Positions 44,089-55,892 of a stretch of DNA of 64,000 bases are shown here, in pieces. The DNA is from Galdieria sulphuraria. Its lineage: Eukaryota; Rhodophyta; Bangiophyceae; Galdieriales; Galdieriaceae. Made by a program: the position numbers and the translations under genes. The notes below the pieces were generated by a model that was not told the DNA's origin, ran no database searches, and was given only the letters and a program-made list of their open reading frames with translations. Every line of letters begins with the position of its first letter. The stretch's first letter is position 1. Location of the stretch: assembly GCF_000341285.1 (NCBI RefSeq), contig NW_005178417.1, positions 1 through 64,000 on the forward strand, in the 5' to 3' direction.

Positions 44089-44925
44089 TCACTTGAGTGG
44101 TTGCAAACCAAGTTCTTTGCGAAGTCGATTCCACTCTGCTAAAGACCTAGCTTCTTCCGAAGATTCTTCCAACTTGCGTTGTATTTCTTGCTCCATAAGA
44201 TTACGACCCTTGGTGCGGTTACTCGCCTGAACCAGTAGGTCTCTGAAACGCAAAGACCGATAAACTTTTGGCTCTGTCGGTTGCCGGCTTTCTTCCCGTG
44301 GTTCGTTTTCTGAGTATAACCTTTGCTTCTCTATAGCTGGGTCGGTTTGTTGCAATTCTTCTTCCAGTTCTTGTTCCAGTTTACTCTTCCTTGGTGCAAG
44401 CAGTCTATCTTCCATGAGGACGTTTCGATTGGGCAATCGAGGCAATTTTATATCACATACGTCTTCTTTTTGAAGCAGTTCGTCAATACATTCGTCAACG
44501 TGAATGAGTTCATATTTATTTTCTCTCCTAATTCGAAGTTTTCTAAAGTCTTCATACAGTGGTTCCAACCAACGGTACACGTCCGTTCCGTTTCCCACAA
44601 GTCTCCAATAGAAAGCTGCCAAAGCAGTTAGATATTTGAATTTCTTTTGTTGCAAATATTGGTGAATGATTTCCTTATCAGGACTTAGTTGTAAAAGTTT
44701 CAAGATGAGACAGATAAAGGGTGTGGGTTTCTTCAGTGGACCGTACAACCCACCCACATAAGTTAGTTCTGCAGCCTTATCTACCAATGTTTCTGCAGTC
44801 AAACCAAAGCATTCTGCTTTCCAATAAGCGCATTGGTATATTTTTTCTCTTGTTATTTTATCTATCAAGAACTGTGGATCGAAACCGTGTGCATGAATAG
44901 CCAACGGATCCGTACGATTGGCCAT
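44089..44925 (-). CDS. PRP38: Pre-mRNA splicing factor PRP38
   Basis: Spliceosomal B-complex protein needed for activation. Intronless. The start at 44925 gives MANRTDPLAIHAHGFDPQFL, the conserved N-terminus; the frame stays open upstream. Core motifs: YWKAECFGLTAETLVDKAAE, LTYVGGLYGPLKKPTPFICL, KFKYLTALAAFYWRLVGNGT, DVYRWLEPLYEDFRKLR and IHVDECIDELLQKEDVCDIK. A Glu/Arg-rich C-terminal tail replaces the long RS tail of human PRP38A and ends EWNRLRKELGLQPLK. 279 residues. Divergent from RPL3 with about 150 bases between starts. Confidence 0.9.
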   Translation of the reverse strand: MANRTDPLAIHAHGFDPQFLIDKITREKIYQCAYWKAECFGLTAETLVDKAAELTYVGGLYGPLKKPTPFICLILKLLQLSPDKEIIHQYLQQKKFKYLTALAAFYWRLVGNGTDVYRWLEPLYEDFRKLRIRRENKYELIHVDECIDELLQKEDVCDIKLPRLPNRNVLMEDRLLAPRKSKLEQELEEELQQTDPAIEKQRLYSENEPREESRQPTEPKVYRSLRFRDLLVQASNRTKGRNLMEQEIQRKLEESSEEARSLAEWNRLRKELGLQPLK

Positions 44926-45073
44926 ATCACCCAAAAGAGAAACAATTTCATATGAAAAAAGGGAAAACGCATTTGCGTCGTCGTCGATTGAAGGGAGTGC
45001 AAAAGTCCCTTTGGCATTCCATAGTCCGTACAACTTGTAGTTTATAGCACAGTATTCTGATAGAGAGTAGGTC

Positions 45074-46293
45074 ATGTCGCACAGAAAATTTGAGAGACCA
45101 AGACACGGATCTTTGGGTTTCCTTCCGAGAAAGAGGGCTAGGAGACAACGTGGACGGATAAAGGCATTTCCAAAAGATGACTCATCAAAGCCTTGCCACC
45201 TGACTGGGTTTCTAAGTTATAAAGCTGGGATGACCCATGTTGTTCGTGATGTAGATAAGCCTGGCAGCAAACTTCACAAAAAGGAAGTGGTTGAAGCTGT
45301 TACTATTCTTGAAGCACCTCCTATGGTCGTCGTCGGTATCGTTGGATATATTGAAACTCCAAGGGGACTTCGATCCTTGAAAACAGTATGGGCAGAACAC
45401 TTGAGCGATGAGTGCAAACGTCGTTTTTACAAGAATTGGTATAAGAGTAAAAAGAAGGCTTTCACTAAATATGCAAAGGTCAAATACGAGCAAGGTGGAG
45501 AAGCCATCAAGAGAGATTTGGAGAAAATGAAGAAATATTGTTCAGTTATTCGTGTTCTCGTGCATACACAAATGAGAAAATTGAATATCGGACAAAAGAA
45601 AGCACATATTGCAGAAATTCAAGTTAATGGTGAGTAAAATGAACCCTTGTCGATCAGGAATAGTTTTTGAAAAGTGTTCAAGGTGGAACGGTGGCAGAAA
45701 AGGTAGACTTTGCGACAGGGTTGTTTGAGAAGACTGTTTCAGTTGACCAAGTCTTCTCCAAGGACGAAATGATTGACGCTATTGGAGTTACAAAGGGCAA
45801 AGGTTTTGAAGGAGTTATTCATCGTTGGGGAGTTACGAGACTTCCTAGAAAGACGCATCGTGGTTTGCGCAAAGTGGCTTGTATTGGTGCATGGCATCCT
45901 GCACGAATTCAGTTCTCAGTTCCTAGAGCAGGACAAAATGGATATCATCATCGAACACAGATGAATCTGAAGATATACCGCATAGCAAAAGGAAACAACT
46001 TGAAAAGTGGGAGTACTGAGTTTGATTTGACCGAAAAGGCGATTACTCCGATAGGCGGATTCCCTCATTATGGTATAGTGAATGAAGACTTTCTAATGGT
46101 TAGGGGTTCTGTTTTAGGACCAAGAAAGCGCGTTATTACTCTGCGAAAGTCGTTGTATACACAGACTAGTCGATATGCTCAAGAAGAAATCAATCTCAAG
46201 TTTATCGATACTTCAAGCAAATTTGGACATGGACGATTCCAAACTCATCAAGAGAAACAGCGCTTTTTAGGTAGTTTGAAACCTCGCGTATGA
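45074..46293 (+). CDS. RPL3: 60S ribosomal protein L3 (uL3)
   Basis: Large-subunit protein near the peptidyl-transferase centre. Two exons; the intron begins after GTTAATG and ends gtgttcaag, giving [16 protein letters not shown] as in other L3 proteins. Start [20 protein letters not shown] is conserved. Other motifs: [55 protein letters not shown] and [15 protein letters not shown] (the histidine methylated in other eukaryotes lies in the WGVTRL region context), ending [12 protein letters not shown]. About 390 residues, full length. Confidence 0.93.
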
Positions 46294-46491
46294 CGCATAA
46301 AGGAAAGACTGCTCAGTTTCGACACAAGTGTTTCTATTTATTTACTAGCAACACAATAGCCGATACAGCTACTGTGTAAAAGAAACAAACAAACAGAGAA
46401 ACCAAATAAGGAGCCGACTGAAGCATATTTCCAGACTCCTTAGCAGAACCAACATACTACACAACACAAACCAGCAACACAACTCATTCTC

Positions 46492-46929
46492 TTAGTATGC
46501 GTGTTCATGTTCTATGACTTTATCCAAATATTTCTGTAGAAAAGCGTTTCCCACTAGAGAAGCGTATTCTCGAGCAACTTCCAAGGATAGAAACATTTTC
46601 TTCTCCGTATGCGTCATATAATAGAAATAGTCTTTGTTCTCTTCATAATAGTTTCTAAAGAATTTTGGGTCGTGCAGCTTTGACTTTTCTTTCAGGCTCT
46701 CTTTGAACATGAGTGCTCTCAAGTCGTCTGCGTCCACCATAGTCACTAGGCTGCCCTCGACGTCCAGACGAATGCCGTTCAGTCGAAGAGCGTAACCGTC
46801 TGCTGATATTTTTATACCTTTATTCTGTTCTTTTTGACTAGGCATTCTGCAACCACCAACAATGCGTGCACCTGACAATTGACAAATGGGAAGATAATTA
46901 TAAAAAGTTTTGGGCAAAGGAAAATCCAT
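46492..46929 (-). CDS. Hypothetical protein
   Basis: I do not recognise it. The first ATG (46929) gives MDFPLPKTFYNYLPICQLSG; the frame opens upstream at a TTG. 145 residues, no signal or membrane helix. The middle (GYALRLNGIRLDVEGSLVTM) looks beta-rich, followed by helical, charged KESLKEKSKLHDPKFFRNYY and EKKMFLSLEVAREYASLVGN, ending VIEHEHAY. Codon use is like the neighbours. RPL3 converges on it from the left. Confidence 0.5.
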   Translation of the reverse strand: MDFPLPKTFYNYLPICQLSGARIVGGCRMPSQKEQNKGIKISADGYALRLNGIRLDVEGSLVTMVDADDLRALMFKESLKEKSKLHDPKFFRNYYEENKDYFYYMTHTEKKMFLSLEVAREYASLVGNAFLQKYLDKVIEHEHAY

Positions 46930-47065
46930 GTGAGCTTCGAGTAAGTTCGAATCCAATCGAATTTAGCTTCTGGAGAAAAGTTACTTCTGGGGACGATGAT
47001 AATGAGGGTGCGTGTAGAAATAATTAAGAACAACTTTATTTATTTTCACACTTCACCGTTCTTCT

Positions 47066-47430
47066 CTATACTTGAGCAGAACGCTTCTGGTCGAGAACGT
47101 GAATATTTCACCGTATTCAATATATTTTCCTACCTTGTTGCGTTGCATGCAAAGTCTCAACTCCTGTTCTAGTCGAGAGCAGTCGTCTTGGCCACTTGTC
47201 ATACATTGCCAAAGAGGAAGACAGTCGCATTCTTTAGAATATTCCTCTTCTCCTTGCACTTGGTTGTTTGTCTGTGTCACGGGTGTACTTGTTGAGAAAG
47301 AGAGAATCTTCCCCAGTCGGATATCCTCCCGTGGCAGCTTACTATATTGCATACCACAGAGAACAACAGTTGTACCCAGAACTAAAACTCCCGAAGGATA
47401 AACCAAAAGTTTACTTAAAGAGGGCGCCAT
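47066..47430 (-). CDS. Small CHCH-like protein with an N-terminal membrane helix
   Basis: About 110 residues. The start MAPSLSKLLVYPSGVLVLGT leads into one hydrophobic segment; the C-terminal part holds five cysteines (CDCLPLWQCMTSGQDDC, then SRLEQELRLCMQRNK), including a Cx9C spacing, typical of intermembrane-space or mitoribosomal CHCH proteins. After AACAAG an in-frame intron of 47 bases is likely, giving a KKRSAQV end at TAG (47066-47068); unspliced, the frame stops at 47053. The twin-Cx9C pattern is imperfect, so the class is tentative. Confidence 0.5.
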
Positions 47431-48344
47431 ACAATCATTTATCTTTCAAAATAGGGAAACGCTCCACCCTTTCCCCATGAGCATCTATTCTATTTATTAC
47501 TTGTCAACATGATAGCGGTTTTCACTATTTGTCTTTACACAAGTTTGGAAGTGCCATAAGTATCATAGATAGTTTGGAAACTATAAATAAAGAAATACTA
47601 AGATTTCCCTCGACTGCTGCTTAATCTTTTATACACTACTGCCAACAGTTCAAAGCAGTTTCGAAACCCTCATCTTTTAACCGTATAGTTTGAAAATAAT
47701 TGCCTTGGCCTGTCTCAGTTTTGTTTCAGTCTGTTTGAACTTGTAGGTAAGAATGAAAACTTTTTGGAATTTCCTATTCTCCTATACAATAGAAACTAAG
47801 TTGTCACAAGATTATCCCAACATATAATAACAAAGTCAATTGAGGATAGTTACCAGGCTGCAAAATATGAGAGACACCCAGATATAATGTTTTCCAAACT
47901 CGACAAGTTGTAGTTTTCTAAATTCTTGCAGGACAAAGAAATACATACAATAGTGAACGATATCGAACCATTACACCATCACAATATGAGTTTGATGCAT
48001 CAACCCTATTCCTGGAAATCTTGGGTGTTTGCAACATCTCATTGTAATATGAAATTCTAGTTTTTATCTTTTTAACAATAAAAGCCAATGAAATCTTGTA
48101 CTAGGCTAGGCAACCAACTACAATGTGTTTGGACATAATATTCTCTTCAGTTGGAGAGTTTTTTTGCCATGTGCTCCATTCATTTTACTCCACAACTTCA
48201 CATTTTGTTCAACAAGAGCAATGGAATTATCTTCCACTGAGCTGCAACTTGAGTTTTTGTTCTTGTTGCATCTCTCCATCGAGGAACTAATAAACCTTGT
48301 CTTCTTCCATACTAGCCCATTTCCCCTCTTTCCTTTATGGGCGA
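47431..48344. other. Intergenic region upstream of the SufE-MnmA gene
   Basis: About 900 bases between divergent genes. A 103-codon plus ORF (48125-48436) overlaps the fusion gene in another frame and is hydrophobic but unrecognised. No RNA gene was found. Confidence 0.4.
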
Positions 48345-50502
<2,158 letters not shown>

Positions 50503-50511
50503 TAGGGAATT

Positions 50512-51375
50512 TCACTTTGGAAGATATGTTTTGAAAGAAGCACAGTCTGTATAGGCTTTTGCAAATTTTTTGCCATCTTCAGTGAGAGGTTCTCCAAAAT
50601 GTAACTGAGTTCTCGAATAGAGGAAGCTAGTAATAAATGTCATACGAATAGTTTCGAGTAGTTTGGTTGCAACTTGTTTTCTTCGAAAGGGCCTGGATAT
50701 CCAAATGCGACGAATACCACATTCTATGAAACCAGCTGTGTTGAATTCTGAACCAACCGGTTCAACTAGCACCATGCCTGCAGCGTTACAAGACTCTCTG
50801 GAAATGTAAACATACATTTGGATCTTATCATTCTGTAGACAAGTGTTATCTTTTCCCAGTTCCTCTTCAGAAAGTGAGAGTAATAAGTTCACAATTTTGA
50901 CACTATTGCTTGTGCATAACGAGGCATTCAAATATCCCCGCCAAACCAAGCCATCTTCATATTCTTTGATATAGGATATGGAACTGTCCTTGATGGGCCA
51001 ACGAACCTTGTGATAATACCGTTCCTCGTGAACTTTTTTGTGAAGTTTTTCATCTGATTCATCTCCTTTTGTATAAAAGAAACCACATTGGCGGCATTTC
51101 GTTGCTTTGGTGGCACCCTTCTGGCCCACGTCCAAGTACAACTGGTCGTAAGATGAAGTAGATTGTTTCTTAATCTTCTTCAAACTCGGCAAAGAATTGC
51201 AAGGCTTTTGTTTCCACCACTTTTCAACTTGAGTGCAAGAGACTTCATCAAAGTTGATAGATAAAGGTGACTTGTTTCGTTTCCCAAATGTTCGAAAATT
51301 CCCCATTTTCATGTTTGAAATTTTGCAACAAGATTTCATCAAAAAGAATGGCTTGATGTGATGCTCTCTTAACAT
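50512..51375 (-). CDS. ECO1: Cohesin acetyltransferase ECO1/CTF7/ESCO
   Basis: Acetylates SMC3 to establish sister-chromatid cohesion in S phase. Single exon. A C2H2-type zinc finger: KCRQCGFFYTKGDESDEKLH with KKVHEERYY. The GNAT part follows: YVYISRESCNAAGMVLVEPV, CGIRRIWISRPFRRKQVATK, LLETIRMTF, FGEPLTEDGKKFAKAYTDCA. The motif RIW.SR..RR..VATKLL matches the acetyl-CoA loop of ESCO proteins. The start may be 51375 or the later MKMGNFRTFGKRNK. The N-terminal extension is short and basic. Convergent with the MnmA gene, 10 bases apart. Confidence 0.86.
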   Translation of the reverse strand: MLREHHIKPFFLMKSCCKISNMKMGNFRTFGKRNKSPLSINFDEVSCTQVEKWWKQKPCNSLPSLKKIKKQSTSSYDQLYLDVGQKGATKATKCRQCGFFYTKGDESDEKLHKKVHEERYYHKVRWPIKDSSISYIKEYEDGLVWRGYLNASLCTSNSVKIVNLLLSLSEEELGKDNTCLQNDKIQMYVYISRESCNAAGMVLVEPVGSEFNTAGFIECGIRRIWISRPFRRKQVATKLLETIRMTFITSFLYSRTQLHFGEPLTEDGKKFAKAYTDCASFKTYLPK

Positions 51376-51502
51376 GATTGTTTTGTTCTTTCATATCTTT
51401 ATCAAAATTGGATAACGCAGCTTCTTCCTCTTAATTATTTTCAAACTCTTTCTCTTGAAACGACAATATGTCTTTAATATCCCTAAGACATTGAACAATA
51501 AA

Positions 51503-53128
51503 ATGGTTTCTATTCCCTCCCATTTTCGTTGGGAGATTTGTCAAACCATGATGAGTAAAAGTACTACTCAACAGGATACCTTTGTTTGGAAAAAAAAGGA
51601 AGAGAAGCATCGACAACGTGGAGAAACGAAAATTCAGCCAGAAGAAGATGATAGGCTTCGTCAGTGGGAACTAAGACAGGAGTTAGAAAGGGCTAAGAGA
51701 AGAAGAATGCTAAGGGAACAAGGGAAAGTGTTGCAAGACAAGGCAAAGGAACTATCGTCGAGCAAGTCTGCGAAAGAAGATAACGAGGATTGGGAACTTC
51801 TTGAAGAAATATTTCACGCCGAGCAGAACTTGAAGAAGCAGGAAATAAGGTTGAGTGAAAGTCGACCTCAGCTCGTTGACCTTTTAGCACAGAATTTGAG
51901 GCTTGACCTGGATCCCAAGTTCGTTTTATTGAACCCGCCTTATGCATTATTGGAGAAACTTCCAGTAGAGCGTTTGAAATCGTTGAGAGACGAACTTGAA
52001 GACGAAAAAAGTTTTGCCATTGCTTTGGCAACGCCCACAGCTAAAGGCAAACGTCGGAATAGTGTTTTTGACTTGCTGCCGTTTTCGCCTACTGACTACT
52101 GGTCTGATATCTTGTCAGTTCTTGATTTGGTTAAAACCAGACTGGAGCAACAGGTCACTCGAGAGCCGAGTTCAAACAACAATGGTGACTCTTTTCAAGT
52201 CATACAGGAGGCGTGTGCTTTTCTCGAAGAGAAAACTGTCGAAGAGTTGGAAGAGATGAAGTTGGCTATCGAAAAGGAGCTAAGCGAGGGTACGGCAGTT
52301 GACACGGAGTATTGGGAATTTCTTCTTCAAAATATTGATATATTCAAATCGAAATTTTATTTGCGCAAGAAGCATATTCAACTTTTACGGCAAAAAGTTA
52401 GTCTCGTTGACCGAATTCTAGTCAGTAGAGAGCGTCCAAATGATGTCAGATGTGATGTAACGAGTGACTTGTCTTCCAATCAATTGCACAAACTAAAAGA
52501 GAGTATTGAAGAAGTCATCAAGAAGCTCCAAGCAAATCCCAACGATCCAACTATTCATGATATGGACGAAGTTTTTATTGCACAGTTGAAACGGCTAGAC
52601 AATGCAAATATATCCAACCATTCAATTGATAATGGAGATATAAAGAAGGAAGAGATGCTTTTGGAACGAGAACGAGCAAAAGGATTGGAGGAAGATGAAG
52701 AAATCTTTATGGATGAAGTAGAATTGAAAGGGAGTGCTTCTTCGAGATACACATCAGAGGATGCAAGCAAACCACGAAAGCCTAAATATTTCAATAGAGT
52801 ACTTGCAGGATATGAATGGAACAAGTACAATCAGACCCATTATGATCATGATAATCCTCCACCGAAGACAGTGCAAGGCTACAAGTTCAATATTTTTTAT
52901 CCCAACTTGGCTGATCCATCCAAAGCCCCAACTTATGTTGTTGAGAAGACAGATAATCCTGATATTTGTATCATTCGGTTTTCTGCTGGGCCACCTTATC
53001 AGGATATTGCATTCAAGATCGTAAATCGTGAATGGGAACGATCCCATAGGAAGGGTTTTAAATGTTGCTTCGAAAGAGGTATTTTACATTTGTGGTTCAA
53101 TTTCAAAAAGTATCGTTATCGTAGATAA
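51503..53128 (+). CDS. CACTIN: CACTIN (spliceosome-associated)
   Basis: Conserved nuclear protein that joins late spliceosomes. Intronless. The first ATG is 51503 (MVSIPSHFRWEICQTMMSKS); MMSKSTTQQDTFVWKKKEEK at about 51545 is also possible, since FVWKK aligns with the CACTIN FIWNKALEK region. The mid domain includes QPEEDDRLRQWELRQELERA, RPQLVDLLAQNLRLDLD and EYWEFLLQNIDIFKSK. The C-terminal cactin domain is very clear: KYFNRVLAGYEWNKYNQTHY, VQGYKFNIFYPNLADPSKAP, CIIRFSAGPPYQDIAFKIVN, FERGILHLWFNFKKYRYRR. Confidence 0.88.
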   Translation: MVSIPSHFRWEICQTMMSKSTTQQDTFVWKKKEEKHRQRGETKIQPEEDDRLRQWELRQELERAKRRRMLREQGKVLQDKAKELSSSKSAKEDNEDWELLEEIFHAEQNLKKQEIRLSESRPQLVDLLAQNLRLDLDPKFVLLNPPYALLEKLPVERLKSLRDELEDEKSFAIALATPTAKGKRRNSVFDLLPFSPTDYWSDILSVLDLVKTRLEQQVTREPSSNNNGDSFQVIQEACAFLEEKTVEELEEMKLAIEKELSEGTAVDTEYWEFLLQNIDIFKSKFYLRKKHIQLLRQKVSLVDRILVSRERPNDVRCDVTSDLSSNQLHKLKESIEEVIKKLQANPNDPTIHDMDEVFIAQLKRLDNANISNHSIDNGDIKKEEMLLERERAKGLEEDEEIFMDEVELKGSASSRYTSEDASKPRKPKYFNRVLAGYEWNKYNQTHYDHDNPPPKTVQGYKFNIFYPNLADPSKAPTYVVEKTDNPDICIIRFSAGPPYQDIAFKIVNREWERSHRKGFKCCFERGILHLWFNFKKYRYRR

Positions 53129-53332
53129 TCGAAAAGGTCGTTGTATCTTATCTCGAATGGCCTCACTGAAAGAAGTTGGAGACAGTCGTTTCTTGTAGTT
53201 GTATAGATTGCTTCTAAAAGCTCTTTAGTATTGAGACAGGAGCATGGACATCTTTCTTTCGTTCGGTGTTCACTTTGTGGAAGGTTTCGGATGCAGGTTG
53301 CAAATCTTGTTGATATCAGTCGCCAAAAAGCC

Positions 53333-54971
53333 TCATTCTTGGTAGTAATACTCAGAATAGTTACACCTAAGTAGTAATTGTCGCATATTTTCTACTAGTA
53401 AAGGATCGATGTCACTTTCATTTCTTTTAAAGCTCAGAACAGTACACAACATGTTGCAGGACTTTTGATAAGCTTGGAGGATTGCAAGCTCCTGTTTTTG
53501 AATGTCTCTATATGTTCTTCTCTGAGGTGGTAGTCTGCGACAGTATTTCACAAACTGTGTGATTTTTTGAAGAGCCATTAAAATGACATCATGTATAGGC
53601 TTTTCTTTTTGTCGACAAAACAAGTAGGAACTGCAAATGGTATGGTGTTCGTTTAAGAGATGATGAAACTGGTTCAAGTTGAATGCTGACGATAATTTTT
53701 GTCGTGTCTTTTGAAACCACATAAACTGGCCTTTTTGTAGAAAGTCTAAGAGCACATTGAGGAAATGTTGCATCTCAAATGCTGTACGCATTTCCAATCG
53801 ACTGACCAACTTCCTTCGCATCCTTCCCAAAATGAATGCACTGATCTTTATGAGCTGGGAAAACCGCAACATTTTTTCAAAGGTTTCATAATTACACGTT
53901 CCTAAAAGATGACAGGAATTCATATGTTGCAAAAGTTTGTTAGAATTAGTGCTGCTGTTGAAGGAACCATCGTCTAGTCCTCCAAATATTGCGTGGTGTA
54001 GAGAATCTAAACTTTCCAAAACGTTGCGCGATTCAAGAATGGTATGCATATTGTGTTGCTGAAATTCTAGAAGAGTTGTCGTTGACCAGTTGATGATTGT
54101 TTCACGCCATTTATAGGAAAATAAAATCAGGCTATTGAAAGACATATGAAAGGTTGTAGTTTCATTGAATAGCTCATGCAATGGTTTTCCTTTGGGATCA
54201 AGCAATTTAGGTTTAGTTAAAGCACATAAAATCATATATTCATTCAATACGGCATCCATTCGAGAAGATATGGCTTCAAATATTTTCAAATCCCTGAGAG
54301 TATAACATTCCCTTCCAGAGCCGATGATATACGAACTCACTGAAGATAAACTTCTACTCAATAGACCATCAACAATTTCCGAAACAGGAACTAGACAATC
54401 CAAGAAGATTTTCAAGAACACTTGAGACTTGGGATCATTCAGTCCATATACGGAAGCCTCCATTATGAGATGACTATAAAGAAAGTTCAAAAGACGGATG
54501 GACTCTGAAATATTGAATTGTTTTCCAAGTTCTATAGTTAGACAGTATGATTGAAGAGTGTGGAATACATCGTTGATATATTGCATCTGTGATTGAAGAC
54601 GAAATATTTGGCGAAGGTAACATTCACGACCAGGACGGGGTCTCAACATCTTCTCTTCGTATTCTCTACAAAGTTGTAAAGTAGGCACGATTACATGCCA
54701 CAACGAGTTTCCTAGAGCCTAAATCCTATTTAGAATTCAATAAAGTTGGAAAGATTCCAAAACCAACTTGCAACACTGATGAGTTTGTTGACCTAGTTAA
54801 TTCCACAAACTTTTGAAGCCTTCCAATTATGTTCATTGACAGTCGAATTTCATTTAAAAAAATATAGCTAGGGTTGATTGTTAACTGTTGAGAGCTCAAA
54901 GAGGTCTCGAGTTTGGAGTAAGTTTTCAAAAGACCTTGTGCTACCAAACCTTCTTCAGTTTCGAAAATCAT
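53333..54971 (-). CDS. GCP4: Gamma-tubulin complex component 4 (GCP4)
   Basis: Part of the gamma-tubulin ring complex. Two exons: MIFETEEGLVAQGLLKTYSK at 54971, then an intron after GTGTTGCAA leading to ALGNSLWHVIVPTLQLCREY. About 535 residues. The ending ENMRQLLLRCNYSEYYYQE closely follows human GCP4 (LAQLLLRLDYNKYY), and MRTAFEMQHFLNVLLDFLQK fits the grip2 region. It is shorter than human GCP4 (about 665). Divergent from MND1 with 47 bases between starts and a TTGGCGCC element directly before its ATG. Confidence 0.72.
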
Positions 54972-54980
54972 GGCGCCAAT
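54971..54980. promoter_or_regulatory. TGGCGCCA palindrome between GCP4 and MND1 starts
   Basis: Read on the minus strand, AATTGGCGCC is followed directly by ATG of GCP4. The palindrome is about 40 bases from the MND1 start and resembles the site at the E2F gene. Confidence 0.4.
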
Positions 54981-55018
54981 TCTTCAAATTTGAAACTTGG
55001 CATTTTCTATTGTTAAGA

Positions 55019-55819
55019 ATGTCAAAGAAGAAAGGCCTCTCTTTTGACGATAAAAGGACCCGTATGCTAGAAATTTTTACAGAATCAGTGAGTAGAATCT
55101 CATAAGAATTGTTATGACTCATATTTGTGTAGAAAACATTTTTTACCCTGAAGGAACTGGAGAAAGTAGCCCCGAAGCAAAAGGGAATAGGTAAGTACAG
55201 ACTTACTGAAAAAAGTTCGAAGGTTGATGAGTCCAGTGTTGCCTTCTGTAAAGGAAGTTCTTCAAAGCCTCGTGGATGACGATGTGGTATCCAGTGATAA
55301 GTGTGGAACACAAACAGTCTACTGGTGTCTTCCAAGCCAGGCTGTACAAAAGGTGAGTTTTCGACTATTTTTGAAAGCCGAAACTCTCAAAGTTTTTAGA
55401 AACGCTGTAGAATAGCTTCTCTTACTGAACATCTACAAGCAAAATACGCATTAAGACAACAGCTTTTTCAAAGGCGCGACGAGCTCCGCAACTCTCATCA
55501 AGACACGGTATGCCTTACTAGTGCAATACCTATTCTCACCCACTATTGTGATTAGGAAGAGAGGACACACTTCATTGAGCAAATCAATGAGTTGGAATCT
55601 AAGCTAAAGCTTATTCAAGAACAACTGGATATCTATAAAGAATCAGATCCCGAAGTGCTTGCTGAGATTCGAAATGTTTCTCATATAGCCTGGGAAGCAA
55701 CAAATCGTTGGACAGATAATATTTTCTCGATAAGAAGTTGGGTAACCTCAAAGTTCGGCTTACCGAGCTCAGAGTTTGACAAAAACTTTGGACTATCAGA
55801 AGATTTCGACTATATTTGA
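55019..55819 (+). CDS. MND1: Meiotic nuclear division protein MND1
   Basis: Partner of HOP2, stimulating DMC1/RAD51 strand exchange in meiosis. Five exons: MSKKKGLSFDDKRTRMLEIF, KTFFTLKELEKVAPKQKG, LPSVKEVLQSLVDDDVVSSD with a winged-helix N-terminus, then a leucine-rich coiled coil (LQAKYALRQQLFQRRDELRN, FIEQINELESKLKLIQEQLD) and the capping helices WTDNIFSIRSWVTSKFG. It ends LSEDFDYI. About 205 residues, the usual length. Its presence suggests a meiotic toolkit, though sexual reproduction cannot be read from one gene. Confidence 0.9.
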
Positions 55820-55892
55820 GTCGGAATGCGAATAATGACGAGTTCCGCATTTTCTACATCATTATCATTTGCAACTCTGCCAAATCAAGTCT

